23,629 bases of DNA, from the NCBI GenBank assembly GCA_949286445.1, contig CASECL010000240.1, positions 1 to 23,629 of the forward strand, written 5' to 3'. Positions 7,592 to 15,258 of this stretch are shown here, in pieces; within the stretch, counting starts at the first letter, position 1, and each line of letters begins with the position of its first letter. The DNA comes from an uncultured bacterium (lineage in GTDB: Bacteria > Verrucomicrobiota > Lentisphaeria > Victivallales > Victivallaceae). Below the pieces are notes generated by a model. The model was given only the letters and a program-made list of their open reading frames with translations, had not been told where the DNA came from and did not search any database. Both the position numbers and the translations under genes were made by a program.

Positions 7592-9004
7592 TCAAGCGTT
7601 TTCTTTTTCTACAAATTCCCGGTGCAGCTCAATCTGAGCCTGCCGGTAGTCATCGCGTTCCAGCACGAACTGAATATTCACCTGTCGCATGCACTGGGTA
7701 AGCGCGAGAACATTTATCCCTGCCGCTGCCAGCGCGCCTGAAGCCCGGTGCAGAAATCCGGGCAATTTCATATTGCTGCCGATTACGGATACGATTGCCA
7801 CCTCGCGGGTTCTCACCTTGGCATGGGGCAGACGATCCTGAATTTTTTTCAGGCACTCATCCAGCCGTTTTGATTTGGTGGAAACATAGTGAGTAATGGT
7901 GTTGGCATTGGTATTTTTACAAATATAGCTTATGCCGCACTCTTCAAGCTTTCCGGTCAGAATGTGGTCGTATCCGCTTTGTCCGACCATGTCGGTATCG
8001 AATACTTCAATGCCGAGTACATCCTGTCTGCCGCAGATCATTTCCACCCGCGGAACCGGAGAAACGTAGTTTGCGCTTATCAGTGTACCCGGATTTTCCG
8101 GATCAAAGGCATTTTTCACCCGGATGGGAATATTTTTCCGTTCCATTTCCTTGGCCGCCTTGGGATGAATGGCCTCCATCGCCATATCTGCCAGCTGATC
8201 GGCAATATCAAAATTGGTATGTCCGATAATTTTTACTTTGTCTTCTCCGATCAGCTTGGGGTCGCCGGTTGAAAGATGGTATTCCTTGTGGATAACCCCT
8301 TCTGATGCCATAGTGGCCACTGCAGTCCGGCTGAATGTTATTTCGCTGTATCCCCGGTCAAAGGTGCTCATTACTCCCTCGGCGCATTTTGCGTAACCGG
8401 TTATAATCGGCATGCAGCTGGAAAAATCCAGACCGGCAAGATTTCTCCGGATCATTTCGTCCATGGAAGCTATATCGTTGTCTTTCCAGCCGGACAGATC
8501 CACCAGCACCGCGTTAACTCCGTTGTTCCGGAGAATTGAAACTGAGTTGAATGCACTGTGAGCCTCTCCCACCGCACTGAGAAACTCCCGGCTTGCCGGC
8601 AGGTAATCTTTTTCCTTGAGATGGCCGAAAGATCTCAATGTTCTCAAGTTTTTCAGGCACACCTTGATCCCGTCCATGCGTTCATTGACAAAAGCATCCG
8701 CGGCGGGAACATCAAGTTTGAGCGAAGCAAAAGAGTGGTTGATTTCAAGCATTTTGCTTCTGGTGGCCTCCAGCTGTTCCTCCCACGCCGGGTCGTCCGC
8801 GGCGAAAAATCCGTATATGCCGGGAGCTCCGGTTTTTTTATTTTCCAGAAGCATATTGGTTATGCCGCCGTAAGCGGAAACCACAAAAAGACGGTTGTAA
8901 AGCTCACTGCCTTTTCTGCCGGCAATAAGAATATTGTCCATCAATTCGCCGAAACGGCTCATTGAAGTGCCGCCGATTTTTTCAACAGTATGTTTATTTG
9001 CCAT
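7592..9004 (-). CDS. lysC: Aspartate kinase, Ask_Ect-like subfamily
   Basis: Aspartokinase phosphorylates L-aspartate in the first step towards lysine, threonine and methionine. The 470-residue protein has an N-terminal kinase domain starting with HTVEKIGGTSM at 5-15 (KFGGTS in common LysC), STFDRGYSEITFSR at 213-226 (in place of the usual GRGGSDTTA), HKEYHLSTGDPKLIG, and a double ACT regulatory region from about residue 325, including NTNANTITHY at 364-373. These variants match the specialised aspartokinase found in ectoine gene clusters (Ask_Ect) rather than common LysC. No ectABC genes are in the window; instead it follows hom by eight bases. The ATG at 9004 has GAGGA about 16 bases away, inside the hom end, suggesting coupling. 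The symbol is used loosely. Confidence 0.9.
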   Translation of the reverse strand: MANKHTVEKIGGTSMSRFGELMDNILIAGRKGSELYNRLFVVSAYGGITNMLLENKKTGAPGIYGFFAADDPAWEEQLEATRSKMLEINHSFASLKLDVPAADAFVNERMDGIKVCLKNLRTLRSFGHLKEKDYLPASREFLSAVGEAHSAFNSVSILRNNGVNAVLVDLSGWKDNDIASMDEMIRRNLAGLDFSSCMPIITGYAKCAEGVMSTFDRGYSEITFSRTAVATMASEGVIHKEYHLSTGDPKLIGEDKVKIIGHTNFDIADQLADMAMEAIHPKAAKEMERKNIPIRVKNAFDPENPGTLISANYVSPVPRVEMICGRQDVLGIEVFDTDMVGQSGYDHILTGKLEECGISYICKNTNANTITHYVSTKSKRLDECLKKIQDRLPHAKVRTREVAIVSVIGSNMKLPGFLHRASGALAAAGINVLALTQCMRQVNIQFVLERDDYRQAQIELHREFVEKENA

Positions 9005-9012
9005 AATAATTA

Positions 9013-10305
9013 TCAGATGTCCTCAATTCGGAGTTTTCTTACTTTTGCTCTGGAGCTTTCCAGTGCCTCGATGCGTTTGATGGCACTGTCCATGTCGCAC
9101 TCTCTGGCCGCATGGGTGAGAATGATTAGCGGTACACTGCCGTCTTCTCCGGATTTTTCCGGCTGCATAATACTGGATATGCTGATATTGGCCTCAGCTA
9201 AAATGGCACTGATTCTGGATATTACCCCGATGGAATCGGCAACCTGGAGTCTGAGGTAGTAACGGGAAATAATTTCACCGATTGGCGTTACCCCTTTGAA
9301 CAGCGGTTCAGCGGAGAACGACTTAATCCGGCGAACGCAGTTGTTAGCCAGGTTGACCGCGCACTCAAAAACGTCCGCGGCAACTGCGCTGGCCGTGGCA
9401 TTGCGTCCGGCTCCGCGGCCGTAGAACAGTGTCTGACCCACATAGTCGCCCTCAACCATGACTCCGTTGAAAACATCATTGATATCAGCGAGCAGGGCGG
9501 TTTTTGGCAGCAGTGTCGGATGTACCCGCATTTGCACAAAACCGTCTTCGTTTTTGATTATTCCCAGAAGTTTAATCCGGTAACCGAGTTCATCAGCGTA
9601 TTTGATTTCGTCAAGTTCCAGATTCCGGAGTCCTTCGATATACATATCTTTCACCCCGAACCACCGCCCGTAAGCCAGTGCGGCGAGAATGGCAGTCTTG
9701 TGTGAAGTATCATGACCGTCAATGTCCAGAGAGGGGTTTGCTTCCGCGTATCCCAGACGCTGGGCGTCGGCCAGAACGGCATCAAAAGGAACGTTTTCCC
9801 GTTCCATCCGGGTAAGTATGTAATTGCAGGTACCGTTCATAATTCCGAAAATTTTCTTTATGGAATTGGCGGCCAGACCTTCGCGCAGTGATTTGAGAAT
9901 TGGAATACCGCCGGCCACTGAAGCCTCAAAGAGTAGATCGGCATTATGTTTTTCTGCTTCGGCAAAGAGCTCCTCGCCGTGGAGAGCCAGTAACGCCTTG
10001 TTGGCTGTAACTACGCTTTTCCCCTGACTGAGAGCGGAAAGAATGAACTTTTTGGCTACTGTAACTCCGCCGATAAGCTCCACTACCACATCCGAGCGTG
10101 AGATCAGAGATTCGGCATCAGTGGTAAGCAGTTCTTTGGGAACATCAACTCCGCGGTCAGTGGTTATATCCAGATCAGCTGCTCCGCACAGCTCGACATC
10201 AACATTGAAACGTTTCCGGGCCAGTTCCCGGTTTTTGTATAAGGCTTCAGCGGTTCCGGCTCCCACGGTTCCAAAGCCGAGAACACCGACTTTAACTGTC
10301 TTCAT
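9013..10305 (-). CDS. hom: Homoserine dehydrogenase with C-terminal ACT domain
   Basis: This enzyme reduces aspartate semialdehyde to homoserine, the branch to threonine and methionine. The 430-residue protein has the NAD(P) loop GFGTVG at 10-15, TANKALLA at about 100-107 with the catalytic-region lysine, the substrate block GYAEANPSLDIDGHDTSHK at 185-203, and an ACT domain from about 350 to the end (LQVADSIGVISRISAILAEANISI), the usual site of threonine feedback. The ATG at 10305 has AAGGA about 12 bases upstream. It is the first gene of the leftward unit and is followed at once by aspartokinase, so the two pathway steps are co-expressed. A promoter is visible upstream at 10357-10385. Confidence 0.96.
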   Translation of the reverse strand: MKTVKVGVLGFGTVGAGTAEALYKNRELARKRFNVDVELCGAADLDITTDRGVDVPKELLTTDAESLISRSDVVVELIGGVTVAKKFILSALSQGKSVVTANKALLALHGEELFAEAEKHNADLLFEASVAGGIPILKSLREGLAANSIKKIFGIMNGTCNYILTRMERENVPFDAVLADAQRLGYAEANPSLDIDGHDTSHKTAILAALAYGRWFGVKDMYIEGLRNLELDEIKYADELGYRIKLLGIIKNEDGFVQMRVHPTLLPKTALLADINDVFNGVMVEGDYVGQTLFYGRGAGRNATASAVAADVFECAVNLANNCVRRIKSFSAEPLFKGVTPIGEIISRYYLRLQVADSIGVISRISAILAEANISISSIMQPEKSGEDGSVPLIILTHAARECDMDSAIKRIEALESSRAKVRKLRIEDI

Positions 10306-10356
10306 AATGGTTTATTTTCCTTATTTTTCGCTATATAAAATCCTACAATCATCAGT

Positions 10357-10385
10357 AATATACACCCCCGGAGTGATTTTTTAAA
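10357..10385 (-). promoter_or_regulatory. Promoter for hom and the leftward operon
   Basis: On the minus strand a TTTAAA -35 box (10385-10380) and a TATATT -10 box (10362-10357) are separated by exactly 17 bases. Transcription would start near 10350, giving a leader of roughly 45 bases before the hom ATG. This would drive hom, aspartokinase and possibly the whole V-ATPase/ClC block. Prediction only. Confidence 0.5.
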
Positions 10386-10428
10386 GTCATTTTGTGAAAA
10401 AACCGGAGCTTTTTTTGTTTTTCCGGCT

Positions 10429-10457
10429 TTGCTATAATCCTGTATCGGGTGTATATT
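10429..10457 (+). promoter_or_regulatory. Candidate rightward promoter(s) for the MATE leader
   Basis: Two overlapping readings exist. TTGCTA (10429-10434) and TATATT (10452-10457) are 17 bases apart. Alternatively TGCTATAAT (10430-10438) is an extended -10 box with a perfect TATAAT but no good -35. Either would start a transcript with a leader of about 350 bases before the MATE gene, covering the hairpins from 10576 to 10793. Confidence 0.45.
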
Positions 10458-10575
10458 ATGCTTCCGAAGTTTTCCGGTATTTGCCGGGGGGCAGGAGAAT
10501 AATTTATCCGGATGTGCCGGCAGATGAACTGTCCGGGAACGAATGCCGGATGGATTTTGAATGTAAAGAAAAACA

Positions 10576-10793
10576 GCGCGCGCCGGGGAAAGTCCTTCTT
10601 TTCCGGCGCGCGCGGTGCACATCTTACGGCTCCAGATGTCCTCTGACAAGTCGTATTCTTGTCCGGCGCGCGGTGCACATTGCGGGGGGAGGGAGAAAAA
10701 AGGGAGGGAATTTTTGGGGGCAAAGTGTTAAAAAATCATCGGCAGATTTTTCCGGTGCTGCCGGTGAAGCATAGAGCAGAAAATCCGGATTTT
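10576..10793 (+). ncRNA. Structured 5' leader or small RNA candidate upstream of MATE gene
   Basis: The 511-base spacer between hom and the MATE gene has no convincing protein gene but is full of hairpins. Seen in order: a 15-bp stem (10576-10590 with 10599-10613, two G-U pairs, eight-base loop); ACATCT/AGATGT arms (10619-10624 and 10634-10639); GACAAG/CTTGTC arms (10645-10650 and 10658-10663); a 9-bp stem with one G-U pair (10737-10745 with 10758-10766); and the palindrome AAAATCCGGATTTT (10780-10793) just before the ribosome site. The sequence CCGGCGCGCG that closes the first stem recurs at 10663-10672 and could pair with the same 5' arm instead. This resembles a switching leader, but it matches no riboswitch class I know. 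Strand is assumed from the downstream gene. Confidence 0.4.
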
Positions 10794-10816
10794 TACATAA
10801 TTTCCAAGGAGTTTTA

Positions 10817-12268
10817 TTGCGGATTATGATTTTCTGGGAAAAACCGAGCCGTGAACTTTTTTTCGGTGAAGGCGGTTATTCTGCCATTGCCAAAGTTGCG
10901 CTGCCTTTGATAATAATGAATGCCAGTCACGCATTGATGCAGTTTGCCGACAGGTATTTTCTGGCGATGAATTCTCCGCTGGATCTTGCGGCGGCAATGC
11001 CTGGGGGGCTGCTTTATTTTGCCATTTACTCATTTTTTATGATTGTTACCGAATTTTCCGCGGCGGTGGTGGCGCAGCTTTTCGGGGCCAAAAGACATCA
11101 TGAACTGATGAAAGCGGTTTATGCCGGGATTTATTTTGCCGCTCTTTCCGGGTTATTTATCTATTTTATTGTACCACCGGTGGGGCACTTGATAATCAGA
11201 AGCGGAGGACATGAGGGGGAATTGCTGACCCGGGAACTTATTTACTTTGATTCGCTTCTGTTTTCCGGGATTTTCAGCTGTTTTTCGGTGGCCTTTTTTG
11301 CTTTTTTCAACGGGCGCGGGAAAACCCGTCCGGCGGCGGTGATCAATATTACGGCGTGTTTGCTCAATGTGGTGCTTGACTATGCAATGATATTCGGAAA
11401 ATTCGGTTTTCCGGCCATGGGCATAAAAGGAGCAGGAATAGCAACAACTATTTCTTCCGGAGTATCTTTTGTCCTGGTAATTTCGCTGTTTTTTCTGCAG
11501 GATCAGAAAGAATACGCAACCAGAAAAATCCTTTCTCCCAGTTTGGAATATATGAAGAAACTGGTTGTTTTCGGTTCTCCGTCCGGGATGCGCTGTTTTA
11601 TTGATGTGGGTACGTTCTGTTTCATCACCTTTGCGCTGGGGAAACTCGGCAAAGAAGCCCTGGCTGCGTCAACTATCGCCCTGGCGGTGAATAATATACT
11701 GTTTGTTCCCATGCTGGGAATTTCTGATGCCACCGGAATATTGTCAGGACAGGCAATCGGTTCAAAAAACAGTGACGGCGTGGAAAAAATAGCGTTCCGT
11801 TGCTGGCGTCTGGCAGTATGCTACATGGCACTTGGGGCGTTGTGTTATCTGTTGTTTCCGGAAAAAATAGTGGAACTTTTTGCGCCGAGAAACGGCTGGG
11901 GGGATGTGGATGTTGCGGCGGTTACCGGTATTTGCGTATGGGTGCTGCGTTTTGCGGTGATCTTCAACTTCAGCGATTGTTTCAAGTTTGTTTTCATGGG
12001 AGCATTGCGGGGGGCCGGGGATACAAAAATGATTTTTGTTATTGCTTCATCCTGTGCGGTGTTTCTGCTGCTGCCGATAATCTGGTTCAGTGTTTACGTT
12101 TACAATCTTGGCGCGGTCAAGTTCTGGGGGATACTGACGGTTTACTATGTGGTTGAGGCCGCGCTGCTCTATTCGCGCTTTGCCTGCGGAGCGTGGAAGA
12201 AGATAAAATTGGTGGAGATCAATACCGGAGAAGTTCCGGTACAGGAACTCGGTGTGAAAAATCCTTGA
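10817..12268 (+). CDS. MATE family multidrug/metabolite efflux protein
   Basis: The product (about 483 residues) is a polytopic inner-membrane antiporter of the MATE (NorM/DinF-like) family, expected to export drugs or metabolites against H+ or Na+. It shows about twelve hydrophobic segments in two similar halves, with the MATE-like VALPLIIMNASHALMQFADRYF opening (near 28-50), a FFNGRGKTRPA loop in the first half and the matching FMGALRGAGDTKM loop in the second. The TTG at 10817 lies five bases after AAGGAG; the ATG at 10826 is the alternative, with a 14-base gap, so TTG is preferred. A long hairpin-rich leader precedes it, suggesting control at the RNA level. Substrate unknown. Confidence 0.9.
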   Translation: MRIMIFWEKPSRELFFGEGGYSAIAKVALPLIIMNASHALMQFADRYFLAMNSPLDLAAAMPGGLLYFAIYSFFMIVTEFSAAVVAQLFGAKRHHELMKAVYAGIYFAALSGLFIYFIVPPVGHLIIRSGGHEGELLTRELIYFDSLLFSGIFSCFSVAFFAFFNGRGKTRPAAVINITACLLNVVLDYAMIFGKFGFPAMGIKGAGIATTISSGVSFVLVISLFFLQDQKEYATRKILSPSLEYMKKLVVFGSPSGMRCFIDVGTFCFITFALGKLGKEALAASTIALAVNNILFVPMLGISDATGILSGQAIGSKNSDGVEKIAFRCWRLAVCYMALGALCYLLFPEKIVELFAPRNGWGDVDVAAVTGICVWVLRFAVIFNFSDCFKFVFMGALRGAGDTKMIFVIASSCAVFLLLPIIWFSVYVYNLGAVKFWGILTVYYVVEAALLYSRFACGAWKKIKLVEINTGEVPVQELGVKNP

Positions 12269-12285
12269 CAAAGGCGTCTTGTCAA
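12265..12285. other. 7-bp inverted repeat at the MATE stop codon
   Basis: TTGACAA (12265-12271) and TTGTCAA (12279-12285) are perfect inverted arms around a seven-base spacer; the MATE stop TGA lies in the left arm. There is no real T-tract after it, so it is a poor terminator. It ends two bases before the -35 box of the yebC promoter and could be an operator. Confidence 0.35.
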
Positions 12286-12286
12286 T

Positions 12287-12315
12287 TTGAAAAAAGCGTC
12301 TCTGCGTGCTAAATT
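12287..12315 (+). promoter_or_regulatory. yebC promoter
   Basis: TTGAAA (12287-12292) and TAAATT (12310-12315) are separated by 17 bases, a good sigma-70-type promoter. Transcription would begin about 30 bases upstream of the yebC ATG. The same two hexamers with the same spacing occur before tyrS. Confidence 0.6.
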
Positions 12316-12353
12316 ATAGCAATAATGTAAAACAAAAGAAAGGTTTTTAAATC

Positions 12354-13109
12354 ATGTCAGGACACAGTAAATGGGCCAATATTAAGCACAAGAAAGACGC
12401 TACCGACCGCAAGCGCGGCAAAATTTTCTCCCGCCTGGGCAAGGAAATCATGGTGGCGGCCAAGATGGGCGGCGGAGATCCCGCCGGAAATCCCCGGCTC
12501 CGCGCCGCTTTGACCGCGGCCCGGGCTGCGAATATGCCCAATGTCAATATTGACCGAGCCATAAAGAAAGGCTGCGGTGAACTCGGCGATGTGGTATTTG
12601 AGGAGATTGTTTACGAAGGCTATGCACCCGGCGGTGTGGCAGTGGTGGTTGAGTGCTTGACCGATAACCGCAACCGTTCCACCAGCGAAGTCCGTTTTGT
12701 TTTTGACCGTGCCAACGGCAATATGTCCGGATCTGGTGCTGTGGCGTGGATGTTCAAACGCCAGGCGCATTTTGTCTTCTCCGGAGATGCCGCTGACGAA
12801 GATAAACTTATGGAAGTCGGTCTGGAAGCCGGAGCAAATGATATTGTAGTTGAGGATGGCGTGGGTGAAGTCTGGGCCGATCCGGAAAACTTCCAGGCGT
12901 TGGCCGATGCTTTTGAAAAGGCCGGCATGAAGCCGGATGAAGCTGAAGTAATCCGCCGTCCGGATACTACGGTGGAGATCAAGGATGTAGCCCTGGCCAA
13001 CCAGCTGCTGCGTTTTGTTGAGCGGATGGAGGATCTGGACGACGTCCAGCAGGTTACCGCCAACTTTGAAATTGATGACTCTATTGCCGATCAGGTGGGT
13101 GAAGAGTAA
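12354..13109 (+). CDS. yebC: YebC/TACO1 family protein
   Basis: The 251-residue product begins MSGHSKWANIKHKKDATDRKRGK, the hallmark of the YebC family, and continues with the conserved NMPNVNIDRAIKKG, Y.GYAPGGVAVVVECLTDNRNR and DVQQVTANFEI blocks. Length is normal. The family has been described both as DNA-binding regulators (PmpR) and, more recently, as ribosome-acting factors that ease difficult peptide stretches such as polyproline. It is a cytoplasmic housekeeping protein. The ATG at 12354 has AAAGG about nine bases upstream and its own promoter at 12287-12315. It is not next to ruvC as in many genomes. Confidence 0.95.
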   Translation: MSGHSKWANIKHKKDATDRKRGKIFSRLGKEIMVAAKMGGGDPAGNPRLRAALTAARAANMPNVNIDRAIKKGCGELGDVVFEEIVYEGYAPGGVAVVVECLTDNRNRSTSEVRFVFDRANGNMSGSGAVAWMFKRQAHFVFSGDAADEDKLMEVGLEAGANDIVVEDGVGEVWADPENFQALADAFEKAGMKPDEAEVIRRPDTTVEIKDVALANQLLRFVERMEDLDDVQQVTANFEIDDSIADQVGEE

Positions 13110-13133
13110 TTATTTTTATCCTGAATTTTCTGA

Positions 13134-13177
13134 CTCCGTTCCCGGATGCAGTTTTTTGCTCAATGCCGGGAACGGAG
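13134..13177 (+). terminator. Stable hairpin after yebC, possible terminator
   Basis: CTCCGTTCCCGG (13134-13145) and CCGGGAACGGAG (13166-13177) form a perfect 12-bp stem with a 20-base loop, 24 bases after the yebC stop. The nearest T-run (13192-13197) is about 14 bases downstream, so it is not a textbook intrinsic terminator; it may protect or end the yebC transcript. Confidence 0.4.
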
Positions 13178-13464
13178 CAGAAGCAGGGAAGATTTTTTGT
13201 CTGAATAGTCTGGATCAGAAAATCCCGGCATCTTGACTGTTTTCTGCCGGCCGGTGTGCCATGGGAGAACTGGAAAAAGCTGAGGATAACAGGGGAGGGG
13301 GAAGTGATTACAGCTGGACAGATTTTTCTTTGTTTTGTATTTTGGGGTGATTGACCGGGGGGGATCGCTTCGGTGATGTCAATTGCGTTGCAGTATCGGG
13401 TGTGGTGTCTGCCGGTGTATTTTGACGGGATTGCCGGGCAGATCAGGTAACGGAGGCGGAGAAA
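13178..13464. other. Non-coding gap between yebC and hldD
   Basis: The rest of the 355-base gap carries no convincing gene. It holds a CCGGCA/TGCCGG hairpin (13225-13230 with 13245-13250) and a short stem closed by a C(TTCG)G loop near 13367-13380, a loop type that is very stable in RNA. GGAGGCGGAG at the right end is the hldD ribosome site. No good promoter was recognised, although hldD must be transcribed from here or by read-through. Confidence 0.4.
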
Positions 13465-14439
13465 ATGTTTATTGTAACCGGAGGAGCCGGACTTATCGGC
13501 AGCGCGCTGGTATGGCACATGAATAAGCTGGGGATTGACGACATACTCATAGTTGATCACCTCGGGGTGTCGGAAAAATGGAAAAATCTCCGTGCTCTCA
13601 AGTTTTTTGATTACAGCGAGAAGGACGCCTTCCGCCGGAATTTGATTGAGGGAGCTTTTAATAAGGTAGAGCTTGACGGAATATTCCATCTGGGGGCATG
13701 TTCGGCAACTACGGAAAAGGACTGTTCCTACCTGGCGGATAATAATTATGAAGTCAGCTGCGAACTGGCTGAGTTTGCGGCCGACCGGAAAATACCAATG
13801 ATTTACGCGTCAAGCTGTGCCACATACGGCGGCGGCGAACACGGTTACGCCGACGATGAGGAGGGAATGGACAAACTCAGGCCGCTTAATATGTACGGGT
13901 ATTCCAAGCTGATGTTTGATCTCTGGGTGAAGAAACGCGGTCTTTTCCGCAATTTCACCGGGTGCAAATTTTCCAATATTTACGGACCGAATGAATTGCA
14001 CAAAGGGGATATGCGGAGTGTGGTGTGCCGGGCATTTGAACAGATAAGTGCCACCGGCACCTTGAAGTTGTTCCGTTCCGAACGTCCGGAATATGCCGAC
14101 GGTGAACAGAAGAGAGATTTTCTCTACGTCAAAGATGCGGTGAAAATGGTATGGTTTCTGTACGAAAAACGCGCCGGCGGCATTTACAATATCGGCAGCG
14201 GCAAAGCGGAAACCTGGAATGCATTGGCGGCGGCGGCGTTCAAGGCAATGGGAAAAGATTTTTCCGTTGAATATATTGAAATGCCGGAACATTTGAAGAA
14301 ACGTTATCAGTATTATACCTGCGCTGAAATGGATAAACTCAGAAATCTCGGTTATACCGAAAATCTCATGAGCCTGGATGAGGCGGTGCTGGATTACTGG
14401 AAATACTGGTCTGCGGAAAAATTTCTTGGTGATGAGTGA
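13465..14439 (+). CDS. hldD: ADP-L-glycero-D-manno-heptose 6-epimerase
   Basis: The enzyme makes the ADP-heptose used for the LPS inner core, so the cell should carry heptose-containing LPS. The 324-residue protein is an extended SDR: NADP loop GGAGLIGS at 6-13, D31 in ILIVDHLG, ASSCATYGGG at 115-124, and the catalytic Y144-x3-K148 in MYGYSKLMFD, followed by FSNIYGPNE and the RDFLYVKDAV block. The opening MFIVTGGAG and the LGACSATTEKD segment are close to HldD/RfaD rather than to GalE. The ATG at 13465 has a strong GGAGGCGGAG site. The stop is eight bases before hisF, so both are probably on one message; no other heptose genes are nearby. Confidence 0.92.
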   Translation: MFIVTGGAGLIGSALVWHMNKLGIDDILIVDHLGVSEKWKNLRALKFFDYSEKDAFRRNLIEGAFNKVELDGIFHLGACSATTEKDCSYLADNNYEVSCELAEFAADRKIPMIYASSCATYGGGEHGYADDEEGMDKLRPLNMYGYSKLMFDLWVKKRGLFRNFTGCKFSNIYGPNELHKGDMRSVVCRAFEQISATGTLKLFRSERPEYADGEQKRDFLYVKDAVKMVWFLYEKRAGGIYNIGSGKAETWNALAAAAFKAMGKDFSVEYIEMPEHLKKRYQYYTCAEMDKLRNLGYTENLMSLDEAVLDYWKYWSAEKFLGDE

Positions 14440-14447
14440 TTTAAGGA

Positions 14448-15206
14448 ATGTTGGCGAAACGGATTATACCTTGTCTGGATGTGAATAACGGCCGGGTGGT
14501 CAAGGGGAAGAATTTTGTCAATCTCCGGGATGCCGGAGATCCGGTCGAGGCGGCGGAGTTTTATGACCGCGAGGGGGCGGATGAACTGGTTTTTCTGGAT
14601 ATTACCGCCAGCAGTGATCAACGGCGCAGTATTTACGATATGATAGAACGCACTGCGGAAAAGGTGTTTATTCCGCTTACCGTGGGCGGCGGGGTAAGAA
14701 GTGTGGATGATATGCGAACCATGCTGCTCTCCGGCGCAGATAAAATATCCGTTAATACCGCAGCTGTTCAGAATGAGAAACTTATTTCGCTGGGTGCGGA
14801 AAAATTTGGCCGTCAGTGCATAACTCTGGCTATTGATGCGCGCCGGGTGGGGGAAAATCTCTGGCATGTTTTTACCCACGGCGGGAGGTTTGATTCCGGG
14901 CTTGATGCTTTGGAGTGGGCAAAGAGGGGTGAAGAGCTTGGAGCCGGGGAAATTCTGCTTACCAGTATGGATGGAGACGGTTCCAACTGCGGTTACGACT
15001 GTGAAATTACCCGGCTGATATCCGATGCGGTGAATATTCCGGTAATCGCTTCCGGCGGAGCGGGCAATCCTCAACATATTTACGAAGGATTTGTTTCCGG
15101 GCATGCCGATGCGGCACTGGCGGCTGGAATGTTTCATTTTGGACATTACCGGATAAAAGAGGTCAAGCAATATCTGGCGGAACGGGGAATACCGGTAAGA
15201 CTCTGA
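14448..15206 (+). CDS. hisF: Imidazole glycerol phosphate synthase cyclase subunit
   Basis: HisF is the cyclase half of IGP synthase: with ammonia from HisH it turns PRFAR into imidazole glycerol phosphate and AICAR in histidine synthesis. The 252-residue TIM barrel keeps both catalytic aspartates, D11 in IPCLD and D130 in TLAID, plus VGGGVRS at 79-85, the SMDGDGS loop and VIASGGAGN phosphate-binding strands. The opening MLAKRIIPCLDV is standard, which supports the ATG at 14448 even though AAGGA directly abuts it; no better start exists. No other his gene is in the window, so histidine genes are dispersed in this genome. Confidence 0.96.
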   Translation: MLAKRIIPCLDVNNGRVVKGKNFVNLRDAGDPVEAAEFYDREGADELVFLDITASSDQRRSIYDMIERTAEKVFIPLTVGGGVRSVDDMRTMLLSGADKISVNTAAVQNEKLISLGAEKFGRQCITLAIDARRVGENLWHVFTHGGRFDSGLDALEWAKRGEELGAGEILLTSMDGDGSNCGYDCEITRLISDAVNIPVIASGGAGNPQHIYEGFVSGHADAALAAGMFHFGHYRIKEVKQYLAERGIPVRL

Positions 15207-15258
15207 CGCTGAATCGGGAATTTTTTTATTAAAAAATATTATACGGAGAAAGAAGAAA

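Larger units (their letters stand above)
10356..10458. repeat. 12-base inverted repeat in the divergent spacer
   Basis: GGGTGTATATTA occurs on the minus strand at 10367-10356 and on the plus strand at 10447-10458, facing away from each other about 90 bases apart. Each copy contains a TATATT that can serve as the -10 box of an outward promoter (hom on the left, the MATE unit on the right). The pair could be a shared binding site for one regulator or simply similar promoter cores. Confidence 0.4.

Noticed and set aside
10306..10356. Lysine or other amino-acid riboswitch before hom/aspartokinase
   Set aside because: The leader after the predicted promoter is about 45 bases, too short for a lysine riboswitch, and has no conserved core.
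10395..10431. CCGGA/TCCGG hairpin with a T-run on the minus strand, as a terminator or attenuator before hom
   Set aside because: The stem is only 5 bp, it lies upstream of the predicted hom promoter and no minus-strand gene precedes it.
10394..10774. Plus-strand frame of 126 codons in the hom-MATE spacer
   Set aside because: It overlaps the predicted promoter, runs through strong hairpins, is arginine/glycine-rich and lacks a ribosome site.
10442..13403. GTATCGGGTGT shared by both long gaps (10442-10452 and 13393-13403)
   Set aside because: An 11-base match is expected many times by chance in a window of this size, and a 10-base version also occurs inside the glycosyltransferase gene at 17950.
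13081..13689. Minus-strand open frame covering the yebC-hldD gap
   Set aside because: It extends into the hldD coding region antisense, has no good start signal and an implausible composition.
14394..15170. Minus-strand open frame (258 codons) opposite hisF
   Set aside because: It is fully antisense to hisF and lacks a ribosome site or recognisable domain.
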